From Lachnoclostridium sp. UBA1781 (GTDB lineage Bacteria; Bacillota; Clostridia; Lachnospirales; Lachnospiraceae), in the NCBI GenBank assembly GCA_002315495.1, contig DCGJ01000084.1:6235-16147 (forward strand): a DNA stretch of 9,913 nt, given 5' to 3'. Below the pieces are notes generated by a model that had not been told where the DNA came from, did not search any database, and saw only the letters and a program-made list of their open reading frames with translations. Made by a program: the position numbers and the translations under genes. Positions 1 through 6,089 of the stretch are shown here, piece after piece. Every line of letters starts with the position of its first letter. Positions within the stretch are counted from its first letter, which is position 1.

Positions 1-352
1 CCTCCGTCGGGGAGTAGCGAACGCCCTCCACGATTTCACGGATGTTCTCAACGCCATTATTCGAAGCCGCGTCAATCTCCACCACATTCATGGACTGTCC
101 CGCAATAATTGCCTTACAAACCGCACACTCGTTACAAGGATTGCCGTCCAAAGGATGCTCGCAGTTCACGGCGCGGGCAAGAATCTTCGCCACCGTCGTT
201 TTACCGGTACCACGGGTTCCGCAGAACAGATACGCATGGCCGACACGATCGGATAGAATCTGATTTTTCAATGTCTTTACAATCGGTTCCTGTCCTTTTA
301 CTTCTGAAAAGGTATCCGGGCGGAATTTCCGATACATTGCAGTGTAAGCCAT
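1..352 (-). CDS. dnaX: DNA polymerase III subunit gamma/tau, N-terminal part (runs off left edge)
   Basis: This is the clamp-loader ATPase of the replicative polymerase, which loads the sliding clamp onto primed DNA in the cytoplasm. Only the first 117 codons are present. The protein opens MAYTAMYRKFRPDTFSEV, the typical DnaX start. A Walker A motif GTRGTGKTT lies near residues 45-53. The four-cysteine zinc module follows (C-x8-C-x2-C-x2-C, starting at NCEHPLDGNPCNEC), then VVEIDAASNNGVENIRE before the edge. The start ATG at 350-352 is fixed by an excellent ribosome site, GAAGGAGGTGA, ending a few bases upstream. It lies 93 nt after the small hypothetical gene and may have its own promoter there. 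The open frame has no defect in the visible part. The identification is secure; the C-terminal part, including any tau extension, cannot be seen. Confidence 0.97.
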   Translation of the reverse strand, partial: MAYTAMYRKFRPDTFSEVKGQEPIVKTLKNQILSDRVGHAYLFCGTRGTGKTTVAKILARAVNCEHPLDGNPCNECAVCKAIIAGQSMNVVEIDAASNNGVENIREIVEGVRYSPTE

Positions 353-382
353 GGTTCACCTCCTTCTCTCATATGCCAAAAC

Positions 383-416
383 AGTTTATCATATCGCCCC
401 AAAAAGTGCAACCAAA
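383..416 (-). promoter_or_regulatory. Candidate promoter elements ahead of dnaX
   Basis: Two overlapping sigma-A-like pairings can be read on the minus strand. TATGAT (388-393) has TTTGGT (411-416) 17 nt upstream. TAAACT (383-388) has TTGCAC (406-411) 17 nt upstream. Both give a short leader before the dnaX ribosome site. Each has one weak hexamer, so this is only a candidate. dnaX may instead be read from the upstream operon. Confidence 0.35.
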
Positions 417-428
417 GATGCTCTCGCC

Positions 429-450
429 GGCGACCCGAAAATGGGTCACC
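429..450 (-). other. Small stem-loop overlapping the stop codon of the upstream gene
   Basis: On the minus strand GGTGACCC and GGGTCGCC form an 8-bp stem (one G-U pair) around a 6-nt loop. The TGA stop of the small hypothetical gene is inside the first arm. No U-run follows, so it is not a standard intrinsic terminator. It could help protect or delimit the upstream message before dnaX, which is inference. Confidence 0.4.
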
Positions 451-715
451 AATCCTCCTCGAGCACCTGAATCTCCATACAGTCAAACTCAATTCCCTCG
501 ATAAAATTATCAGCGGTAAATCGGGTTTTGGAACGCGTTCGAAATTCTTTGATATTCGACTCTAACCAGAAGGGCTGCGACAAGTCCATGTCGCGACAGG
601 CTTTTTCAATACCGTCCATCACCTTCTTGGTACGATTCACCTCGCGCTCATCGGAAATGGTCACCTGCTTGAGGCATCGTCCCTTTTGCTTGATTTTTAC
701 CCATAATTGGAACAT
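446..715 (-). CDS. Conserved small hypothetical protein (89 aa)
   Basis: This is a small soluble acidic protein with no signal peptide or membrane segment. It resembles, from memory, a short uncharacterised family found in Lachnospiraceae. Features that look conserved are the opening MFQLWVKI, a central LSQPFWLESNIKEF and the closing half SKTRFTADNFIEGIEFDCMEIQVLEED. No catalytic motif is recognisable and I assign no function. The start ATG at 713-715 has GAGGA seven bases upstream, overlapping the rhomboid stop. The gap to the rhomboid gene is only 11 nt, so the two are almost certainly co-transcribed and may be translationally coupled. Its stop lies in a small hairpin 93 nt before dnaX. The tight spacing, ribosome site and protein-like composition support a real gene. 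Confidence 0.8.
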   Translation of the reverse strand: MFQLWVKIKQKGRCLKQVTISDEREVNRTKKVMDGIEKACRDMDLSQPFWLESNIKEFRTRSKTRFTADNFIEGIEFDCMEIQVLEEDW

Positions 716-726
716 AGAACAATCCT

Positions 727-1911
727 CTAATCCTTAAATCTGCGCCTCATTCTGCGTCGAAGCAGAGCATTTCCAATAAACATAAGAAGCGGACAAACAG
801 CTCCACCAACAATAAAGCCACCGGCATGACCGGAATAATCCACCCCCTGATTCGGGTTTATAAACATACCATAGAAAAGATATGCGACAAAAACAGCCGC
901 ACGCATGAGGTTCGCTCTGCTACGCACGTTCGGATCCAGCAAAAATACCATTACCAGCGCTCCAAAGACACCATAAATTGCACCGCTTGCGCCGATGGAA
1001 ATGCTGTCAATTCCGGCGAGATGATGATAAATAATCGAGGTCGCGGTAGAGCCAAGTCCGGAAATGAAATATAAAATTGTAAACCGTCCGTGCCCAAGAC
1101 TTCTCTCCACAATTTCACCGGCTGCGAAAAGCCCGATCATATTCCCGACAACATGATCTATCGAGCCGTGGAGGAAGAGATTCGTAAGAATTCGGTACCA
1201 CTGTCCGTTTTCAACTACACTTTCCCAGGAAATGCCTCCCCATCTCCACAGGTCTGTATCAATGAAAAGGTCTCCGACGAGGAAAATGAGCAGATTAATT
1301 GCAATCAACCCATAGGTAATATAACTCACTCTGTTGAGCTTACGCATATCATACTTTCGATTGGATACCCAACGATCCCTTCGAAGTTGCGCCATTGCCT
1401 TCTTCTGCTCCTTTGAGGTTGGCTCGGATACCATTCCGGTGGACTTTTGTTCACAGGAATTTGGGTCAGCTGTCCTTGCGGTCTTCTGATACCCCTCGCT
1501 GTTACGACTTTCCCCGCCAAAGGACAAATTGGTTTCAATCATCCCACGAAGTCCTAGATATTCCTCCGGCTGATTTTCAAAGATCACAAGTCGCCCATAG
1601 GCTTCGTCAACAACCCAGAACATCTGATGTGCTCCAAGTTCTTTGGCACGGGTAACATTATCCGTAAGAAACAGAAGCTGCAGCTGAACAAACTCGAATT
1701 GTTGCTGCAAAAAGCTCTGCCGAATCTTCTGCGCATAGTCGTCAATCTGTTCCCTTGTAAGACCTCGTATTCCCTCGTCGGTAAGCATCCAGACAAGGGC
1801 AACCGAAGGTTCATCGGGAAGATAATAAAGCTTCATGCCGGACTTATGAAGGTCCACCTCACGAAACTGCCGACCGTTAAAGTACGCTATCAATTTATCC
1901 CACATCTTCAT
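727..1911 (-). CDS. Rhomboid-family intramembrane serine protease with N-terminal extension
   Basis: This is a polytopic membrane protease that cleaves transmembrane substrates within the bilayer. The rhomboid core occupies about residues 195-385 of 394. It contains WYRILTNLFLHGSIDHVVGN (residues 238-257; the family's H-x3-N is H253/N257), the nucleophile motif GASG with Ser309, and GHAGG with catalytic His362. Both members of the Ser-His dyad are present, so it should be active. At least six hydrophobic segments can be read in the core, and the C-terminus is a basic RRRMRRR tail. Residues 1-190 form a soluble, presumably cytoplasmic region that I cannot place in a known family, ending in a charged linker. 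The ATG at 1909-1911 has AGAGGTG about nine bases upstream. A second ATG two codons later is possible. It follows glpK by 26 nt and precedes the small hypothetical gene by 11 nt, indicating one operon. The substrate is unknown. Confidence 0.93.
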   Translation of the reverse strand: MKMWDKLIAYFNGRQFREVDLHKSGMKLYYLPDEPSVALVWMLTDEGIRGLTREQIDDYAQKIRQSFLQQQFEFVQLQLLFLTDNVTRAKELGAHQMFWVVDEAYGRLVIFENQPEEYLGLRGMIETNLSFGGESRNSEGYQKTARTADPNSCEQKSTGMVSEPTSKEQKKAMAQLRRDRWVSNRKYDMRKLNRVSYITYGLIAINLLIFLVGDLFIDTDLWRWGGISWESVVENGQWYRILTNLFLHGSIDHVVGNMIGLFAAGEIVERSLGHGRFTILYFISGLGSTATSIIYHHLAGIDSISIGASGAIYGVFGALVMVFLLDPNVRSRANLMRAAVFVAYLFYGMFINPNQGVDYSGHAGGFIVGGAVCPLLMFIGNALLRRRMRRRFKD

Positions 1912-1937
1912 TGTTCAAAACACCTCTCGAAAATGCT

Positions 1938-3428
1938 CTACTTAAAGGTACGAGCGGCTTCCACTGCTTTTCGGAAGCCTTCCAGCTTTTCAAGGCGGGC
2001 TGCCTCCGTCATCTTTGGTGACAGGCGCTCGCCCATGCTCCAATTCGCCTTAATCTGCTCCAGATCAGACCAGTAACCAACACTAAGTCCTGCCAGATAT
2101 GCGGCTCCGAGAGCCGTCGTTTCAATGCAGGTCGGTCGAACAACCTCGGCCCCGATAATGTCCGCCTGAAACTGCATCAGGAAGTTGTTCGCGCTGGCAC
2201 CACCGTCCACCTTTAAGGTGGCAAGCTTCGTCCCCGCATCCTGCTCCATCGCCGCAATGACCTTCTGTGTCTGGTATGCAATGGATTCCAGTGTTGCTCT
2301 CACAAAATGCTCCCTTTTACATCCCCTCGTGATTCCCACGACAGTGCCTCTTGCATACGGGTCCCAGTATGGGGCACCAAGTCCGGTAAATGCGGGCACT
2401 ACATATACGCCGGCCGTATCTTCGACGGAATTGGCAAGCGTCTCGGTTTCGGCCGCATTTGCAATCAAATGCATCTCGTCCCGAAGCCACTGAATGGCTG
2501 CGCCCGCAACAAAAACACTACCCTCAAGCGCGTAGTTTACATGGTCTCCGATACTGGCTGCAATACTCGTTAGAAGCCCATTCTTAGAGAGCTTTGCCTC
2601 CGCTCCCGTATTCATCAGAAGGAAACAGCCGGTTCCATATGTATTCTTCACATCTCCCGATTCAAAGCAGCACTGGCCGAACAAAGCTGCCTGCTGGTCG
2701 CCGGCTGCACCGCCGATGGTGATCGCACTACCAAACAGGTTCGGGTCGGTTGTTCCGTAATTATAACTGGAGGGTTTCACCTCCGGAAGTACAGAGGCCG
2801 GAATATGGAAAAGTTCCAGCAGCTCCTTGTCCCAACATAGGTCGTGAATGTTATAAAGCATCGTTCTGGACGCATTGGTGTAATCGGTCATATGGACGCG
2901 CCCACCGGTTAATTTCCAAATCAGCCAACAGTCTACCGTCCCAAACAGAAGATCTCCCTGTTCTGCAAGTTCTCTTGCTCCACTCACATGGTCCAAGATC
3001 CACTCCAGCTTGGAGGCGGAGAAATAGGCATCCGGAATCAGACCGGTCTTTTCTCGGATTCGCTCACCAATCCCCGGATTGTCCGCAAGCAAAGCTTCGA
3101 TTCGATCGGCGGTTCTTCGGCACTGCCATACGATTGCATTGCAAACCGGAAGTCCGGTTTTTTTATTCCAACAAATCGTGGTTTCGCGCTGGTTGGTGAT
3201 ACCAATCGTTGCGATGTCGGCCGCATTTGCACCGATTTTCGCCATAGCTTCTACCGCTACCGCAAGCTGGGAGGACCAAATCTCCATCGGGTCATGCTCC
3301 ACCTGCCCCGGCTTCGGATAGTACTGGGTGTACTCCTTCGCCGCGCTGCTTACAATCTTCCCCTCATGATTAAACAAAATGCATCGGGAGCTGGTCGTTC
3401 CCTGGTCTAAAGCCATTACTAACTGCAT
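1938..3428 (-). CDS. glpK: Glycerol kinase
   Basis: This enzyme phosphorylates glycerol with ATP to give sn-glycerol 3-phosphate in the cytoplasm, feeding glycolysis and lipid synthesis. The 496-residue length is normal for the FGGY-family kinase. Landmarks in order are LDQGTTSSR (7-15), ITNQRETT (77-84), WQCRRTAD (101-108), TNASRTMLYNI (184-194), AGDQQAALFGQ (242-252), KNTYGTGCF (261-269), GLGAPYWDPYARG (349-361), DGGASANNF (408-416) and ETTALGAAYLAG (436-447). In low-GC Gram-positives such as Bacillus subtilis and Enterococcus, HPr of the PTS activates GlpK by phosphorylating a histidine in a DYHFFG-like segment. Here that stretch reads DPNLFG with Asn at 230, so this control is probably absent. 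The ATG at 3426-3428 has GAGAGG upstream. The gene sits 27 nt after the DUF445 gene. No glpF or glpD lies beside it in this window. Confidence 0.98.
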   Translation of the reverse strand: MQLVMALDQGTTSSRCILFNHEGKIVSSAAKEYTQYYPKPGQVEHDPMEIWSSQLAVAVEAMAKIGANAADIATIGITNQRETTICWNKKTGLPVCNAIVWQCRRTADRIEALLADNPGIGERIREKTGLIPDAYFSASKLEWILDHVSGARELAEQGDLLFGTVDCWLIWKLTGGRVHMTDYTNASRTMLYNIHDLCWDKELLELFHIPASVLPEVKPSSYNYGTTDPNLFGSAITIGGAAGDQQAALFGQCCFESGDVKNTYGTGCFLLMNTGAEAKLSKNGLLTSIAASIGDHVNYALEGSVFVAGAAIQWLRDEMHLIANAAETETLANSVEDTAGVYVVPAFTGLGAPYWDPYARGTVVGITRGCKREHFVRATLESIAYQTQKVIAAMEQDAGTKLATLKVDGGASANNFLMQFQADIIGAEVVRPTCIETTALGAAYLAGLSVGYWSDLEQIKANWSMGERLSPKMTEAARLEKLEGFRKAVEAARTFK

Positions 3429-3455
3429 ATGATTTTCCTCTCGATTCTATCTTCA

Positions 3456-4349
3456 TTACAGAACAATGTTGAGAAGTCCAAGCGCAAATCCGATGAGCGC
3501 GCCGAGCCATACGATGGCGTTGAGTTCTTTCTTCATTACGGAAAGAACCATCTTCTCAATCTCAAGCGGTGGCATTGCATCCACACGGGCTTTGATGACC
3601 GCTGCCACATCAAACCGTCCTAAAATCGCTGACATATTCTTCTGCACGAAGCTTCGATATGTCTTTCGCAAAAGTTCGCGAAGTCGCTCATCGGTGAGCC
3701 CGACCTTTCCCAAAAGCTCAGGCACCGAATATCCAAGCACATGCTCCACTTCCCCTTCTACGAGCGGTTGTACCAGCTCGGTTCCGTGATCCTCAATGTA
3801 ACGGTCTACCTGGCCCCCAATCATGTTGCCAAGATCGTTCATCAGCTCTTCATTGACAAACATCGCAATCATTCCGCCTTTACGACGGGCCATAGCCAAC
3901 CCTTCTTCCGCAATAATCGCGCCAAAATCCACCTTTTTCACACTATCAACCACCTTTTGGCTGACATATTCACAGACAAATGCCTTTTTTCCCGCAAAGG
4001 TTTCTTCTCCCACAGTAAATGGCAGTACCGTTTGAAGCGGTTCCTCACGGACAAACTCCGTCAAAACACCGTCCACGATTCCATCCACAACCGTCTTCTC
4101 CATCTCCTCCGATAAGAACCAGTTGCACAGGTCATCTTCGGTTAGCAGGTTCTGACTAACCGCGTTGCCGATTGCGGCTCCGAGAAACTCCTTTCGTTTC
4201 GGGATGATACCCGGGGTAAACGGTATTCGATGACCCCCGATATATCGAGGTTCGAGCGGACGAAAGAGCATTTTAACTGCCAGATAATTCGTAAAATATC
4301 CGATGACCGCACCAATTAATGGTCCGGAGATATATCGCAACCATTCCAT
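3456..4349 (-). CDS. DUF445 family membrane protein
   Basis: This 297-residue protein belongs to the DUF445 family, which includes B. subtilis YheB. Its function is not established. Diagnostic is the N-terminal block: a hydrophobic segment with GAVIGYFTNYLAVKMLFRP, followed by a GG-x-RIPFTPGIIPKR motif around residues 39-52. A long, mostly helical hydrophilic middle follows (about 60-275). A C-terminal hydrophobic anchor (LGALIGFALGLLNIVL) ends the protein, giving a membrane segment at each end. I chose the ATG at 4347-4349, ten codons inside the longest frame, because AAGAAGGGA lies just upstream and the family starts near MEWLRY. It is the first gene after the TTGACC/TATAAT promoter and so leads the DUF445-glpK-rhomboid run. 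Its role in that operon is unknown. Confidence 0.9.
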   Translation of the reverse strand: MEWLRYISGPLIGAVIGYFTNYLAVKMLFRPLEPRYIGGHRIPFTPGIIPKRKEFLGAAIGNAVSQNLLTEDDLCNWFLSEEMEKTVVDGIVDGVLTEFVREEPLQTVLPFTVGEETFAGKKAFVCEYVSQKVVDSVKKVDFGAIIAEEGLAMARRKGGMIAMFVNEELMNDLGNMIGGQVDRYIEDHGTELVQPLVEGEVEHVLGYSVPELLGKVGLTDERLRELLRKTYRSFVQKNMSAILGRFDVAAVIKARVDAMPPLEIEKMVLSVMKKELNAIVWLGALIGFALGLLNIVL

Positions 4350-4388
4350 ACAGAAATCCCTTCTTTCCAGCGAAATCACGTTCTTATT

Positions 4389-4417
4389 ATTATAAGTTTT
4401 TTCTTACTTTTGGTCAA
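4389..4417 (-). promoter_or_regulatory. Sigma-A-type promoter of the DUF445-glpK-rhomboid operon
   Basis: On the minus strand TTGACC (4412-4417) and TATAAT (4389-4394) are separated by exactly 17 nt. That is one mismatch from the full vegetative consensus. Transcription would begin near 4382, giving a leader of about 33 nt before the DUF445 start at 4349. The spacer is A-rich. No obvious catabolite-repression (cre) palindrome was seen beside it. Confidence 0.85.
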
Positions 4418-4446
4418 TCTTTTTCCCCAAATGCGAGCGTTGGAAG

Positions 4447-4490
4447 GAGGAAAAGAATAGGCCGTGAGAAACAATCTCCACAGCCCTATT
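4447..4490 (-). terminator. Putative intrinsic terminator after the toxin-antitoxin pair
   Basis: On the minus strand AATAGGGCTGTGGAGA pairs with TCTCACGGCCTATT around a TTGTT loop. The stem contains one G-U pair and two single-base bulges. CTTTTCC follows directly as a short U-rich tail. It begins 17 nt after the toxin reading frame ends (4508) and lies upstream of the DUF445 promoter, so it would insulate the two units. The U-tract is imperfect, which lowers confidence. Confidence 0.65.
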
Positions 4491-4507
4491 ACAATTTGTA
4501 TGATTCT

Positions 4508-4840
4508 TTATTTAACCTCAAGTTTTTGTCCAAAAACGGACTCATAGTCCTGTAATTCGTGATAAACAACCTCAACAATAACAGTGTTGTTATCAATTCT
4601 ATACACCATAAAATAATCATGCCTTATGAACATTATTCTGCGATATCATTTCTGCGCTAGTATTTCATTTTCACATAATGCCAAACTGCCTGCTAAGCAT
4701 GATAATCTTTTCTTCGTTTCTCTTGCATCATCTCTAATTGCCCGTGCGGCTTGAGCATTGTTTAGTTGGAAAAGCGCATATGCAATATGCATTTCCAACT
4801 GATGTTGTGCAGGCGGAGTGATAACCACTTTATAAGCCAT
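4508..4840 (-). pseudogene. RelE/ParE-superfamily toxin, interrupted by an in-frame TGA
   Basis: Intact relatives of this toxin class are about 100-110 residues and act on ribosome-bound mRNA or on gyrase; which one applies here cannot be told. Reading from ATG 4838-4840, 64 codons give MAYKVVITPPAQHQLEMHIA through to CENEILAQK, a typical RelE/ParE N-terminal half. A TGA then occurs at 4646-4648. The same frame continues cleanly for 45 more codons: YRRIMFIRHDYFMVYRID, then NNTVIVEVVYHELQDYESVF, and a TAA at 4508-4510. That C-terminal half is the beta-sheet part with the YRI core expected of the family. Relatives, from memory, have Gly at the stop position, so one GGA-to-TGA change explains the break. 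The start overlaps the antitoxin end by 11 nt, the usual coupled layout. The truncated 64-residue product should be inactive as a toxin. Sequencing error or readthrough are alternatives. Confidence 0.82.
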
Positions 4841-5060
4841 ATTTCCCACTAATATCGTCTATTGCATCATCAAAATCCTCAAATTCACCTCGCTCATAAC
4901 AAGCTCTTGATTCTGCCAATTCCGAATATATCTCTTCGGCACGTTTCGGCTTAATCGGATTATCATTACAGAAATTCTGTGTTAAATACACAAAAATCTG
5001 CTCCTGAGCATCTTCGGGAATTGTTGACAACAAAGCAATATTAGTTTCTTTTTTACTCAT
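4830..5060 (-). CDS. Antitoxin of a type II toxin-antitoxin pair
   Basis: This small, strongly acidic 76-residue protein precedes the broken RelE/ParE-like toxin with an 11-nt overlap, the standard antitoxin-first order. It would bind and neutralise the toxin and usually also represses its own promoter. The N-terminal part (MSKKETNIALLSTIPEDAQE) is followed by a helical region with the NP-x-KP motif near residues 34-38, then ELAESRACYERGEFEDFDDA and a KYGL end. These blocks match, from memory, a Lachnospiraceae antitoxin-like family of unnamed type; no classical ribbon-helix-helix or HTH motif is obvious to me. I start it at ATG 5058-5060, because the ribosome site GAGAGGAG lies just upstream and would be inside the coding part of the longer frame. 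It looks intact although its toxin is not. Confidence 0.78.
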   Translation of the reverse strand: MSKKETNIALLSTIPEDAQEQIFVYLTQNFCNDNPIKPKRAEEIYSELAESRACYERGEFEDFDDAIDDISGKYGL

Positions 5061-5093
5061 AATCTCAACTCCTCTCATCGACGATTTTCTCCC

Positions 5094-5151
5094 TTCTCTA
5101 GAATTGGGTTATTGCAAATAATCAAGCTAGAGAAAGTCCTAAAAGGACTTC
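5094..5151 (-). promoter_or_regulatory. Overlapping inverted repeats in the toxin-antitoxin leader
   Basis: There are two competing dyads. TTCTCTAG (5094-5101) is perfectly repeated in inverse at 5127-5134. A second inverted repeat, TTATT-GCA-AATAA (5109-5121), is nested inside with almost the same centre. Next to it, AGAAAGTCC (5131-5139) pairs with GGACTTCT (5145-5152 on the plus strand) around a short A-rich loop with one bulge. The two structures share bases 5131-5134, so they cannot form together. They lie between the putative promoter and the antitoxin ribosome site. This placement fits a repressor operator, as autoregulated toxin-antitoxin operons have, or an RNA switch; the sequence does not decide. 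Confidence 0.55.
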
Positions 5152-5189
5152 TCAATTTATCATGAAGCGAAAATCCTTTTAATAAGGAC

Positions 5190-5218
5190 ATTATAACACT
5201 AGTCATTCTTTTTGAACA
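5190..5218 (-). promoter_or_regulatory. Putative promoter of the toxin-antitoxin pair
   Basis: A perfect minus-strand TATAAT (5190-5195) has TGTTCA 17 nt upstream (5213-5218). The -35 hexamer is poor (three of six), so this is tentative. Transcription would start near 5183 and give a leader of about 120 nt carrying the overlapping inverted repeats. A 5-bp dyad TCCTT/AAGGA (5174-5188) straddles the expected start point and could be part of an operator. Confidence 0.5.
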
Positions 5219-5263
5219 GTCTTTTGATACCGGTTGCCTCCTTATCCCGTTTTCTCCTACAGT

Positions 5264-6067
5264 TTACGGAATCATATACATAAAGATTCCAATGATAGTT
5301 CCAAGGACCAAAACCTCGCCTACAAGCTTCCCTGCGCCTGTCGAAAGAAATCTCTTAAAACTGGAGGAGGATAGCTGTTTCTTCGCGTCAGAATCCATCT
5401 CCTCTCCCCCTTCCAAGTCGGTCTCCGAGTCATTCTCCGGCTCGGATTCATGCGCAGTGTTCCCCCTACACTCCGTCCCGGCATCATCTTCGCCGCACTC
5501 CGATTTGCGCCCTTTCTCCAAAGCCTCCCTGTATTCCGCTTTCCCAAACACTTCGCAAATGCTCGAAAACTTCAGGTTATCATCCCGACTCAGCACATAG
5601 ATACTGTACCCCGAAAACACCCCCGCATCGTCAGAGCTGTCGACCCGTTCCAGAATCCAACTGCTTAAGAGACGCATTTGCTCACGAAAGTCCGTCCGTG
5701 TCTCCGGGTGATAGCAAAGGAAAATGCTCCCCGTCCCACGGTGAATCCATATAAGCTCCGGCGCCAGCAGGAATCCCTCCTCGGTCAGTGTGTATCCCTT
5801 TGCCTCCGTGATCACCCTCGAAATCGTTTCGAACAACTGCTGAATCAGTCCCCCCGAAATCTTCTTTCCATCCAGATGCTCCTCAAGGCTTTCACAATCC
5901 GTAATGTCATATCGATACCGCTTCTCCCCATTATGCAAATGCACTTCCATCGAAAGAAGCCCATCTAATCGATTATGCAAAAGCATCTGCTCCTCATAAT
6001 TCATGAGATTCGCGCCGCCCTCCATTACAAACCATTGTTTTTCCAACGAATATTCTCTGCAAACCAT
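5264..6067 (-). CDS. DUF6382 domain protein with C-terminal membrane anchor, no FHA domain
   Basis: This 267-residue protein is the last gene of the Tad pilus cluster. Residues 1 to about 175 match the layout I know as DUF6382. That domain is found in Clostridia, commonly as the N-terminal part of FHA-domain proteins near Tad or other membrane machines. Recognisable parts are SLEKQWFVMEGG-like opening residues, YDITDCESLEEHL (53-65), GGLIQQLFETI (72-82), GFLLAPELIWI (98-108) and FLCYHPETRTDFREQMRLLSSWILERVD. A low-complexity acidic linker (about 187-228, rich in Glu, Asp and Ser) leads to one hydrophobic segment (248-266), and the protein stops right after it. No FHA core is present. The start at 6065-6067 is set by GAGAGGAGG five bases upstream; the frame is open 17 codons further but lacks a comparable site. 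It lies 22 nt after the second pseudopilin gene. Its function is unknown; a regulatory or scaffold role in pilus assembly is inference. Confidence 0.78.
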   Translation of the reverse strand: MVCREYSLEKQWFVMEGGANLMNYEEQMLLHNRLDGLLSMEVHLHNGEKRYRYDITDCESLEEHLDGKKISGGLIQQLFETISRVITEAKGYTLTEEGFLLAPELIWIHRGTGSIFLCYHPETRTDFREQMRLLSSWILERVDSSDDAGVFSGYSIYVLSRDDNLKFSSICEVFGKAEYREALEKGRKSECGEDDAGTECRGNTAHESEPENDSETDLEGGEEMDSDAKKQLSSSSFKRFLSTGAGKLVGEVLVLGTIIGIFMYMIP

Positions 6068-6089
6068 ACAGCCTCCTCTCCGAAAATCC

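Noticed and set aside
109..504. A 131-codon plus-strand frame
   Set aside because: It is antisense to dnaX and the small hypothetical gene, both supported by strong ribosome sites on the other strand.
1627..2076. A 149-codon plus-strand frame
   Set aside because: It is antisense to the rhomboid and glpK genes and crosses their junction; there is no protein family resemblance.
2750..3199. A 149-codon plus-strand frame inside glpK
   Set aside because: It is wholly antisense to a well-conserved glycerol kinase, with a basic, low-quality translation.
4640..4656. Reading the toxin TGA as a sense codon (alternative code or selenocysteine)
   Set aside because: TGA ends other genes here in the normal way, such as the small hypothetical gene at 446 and the second pseudopilin at 6090. 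No selenocysteine insertion hairpin was recognised next to it, and a glycine-to-stop point change is simpler.
5140..5263. A terminator for the DUF6382 gene
   Set aside because: The AGAAAGTCC/GGACTTCT hairpin has no U-run on the minus strand and lies past the putative toxin-antitoxin promoter. Nothing closer to the stop codon forms a convincing stem.
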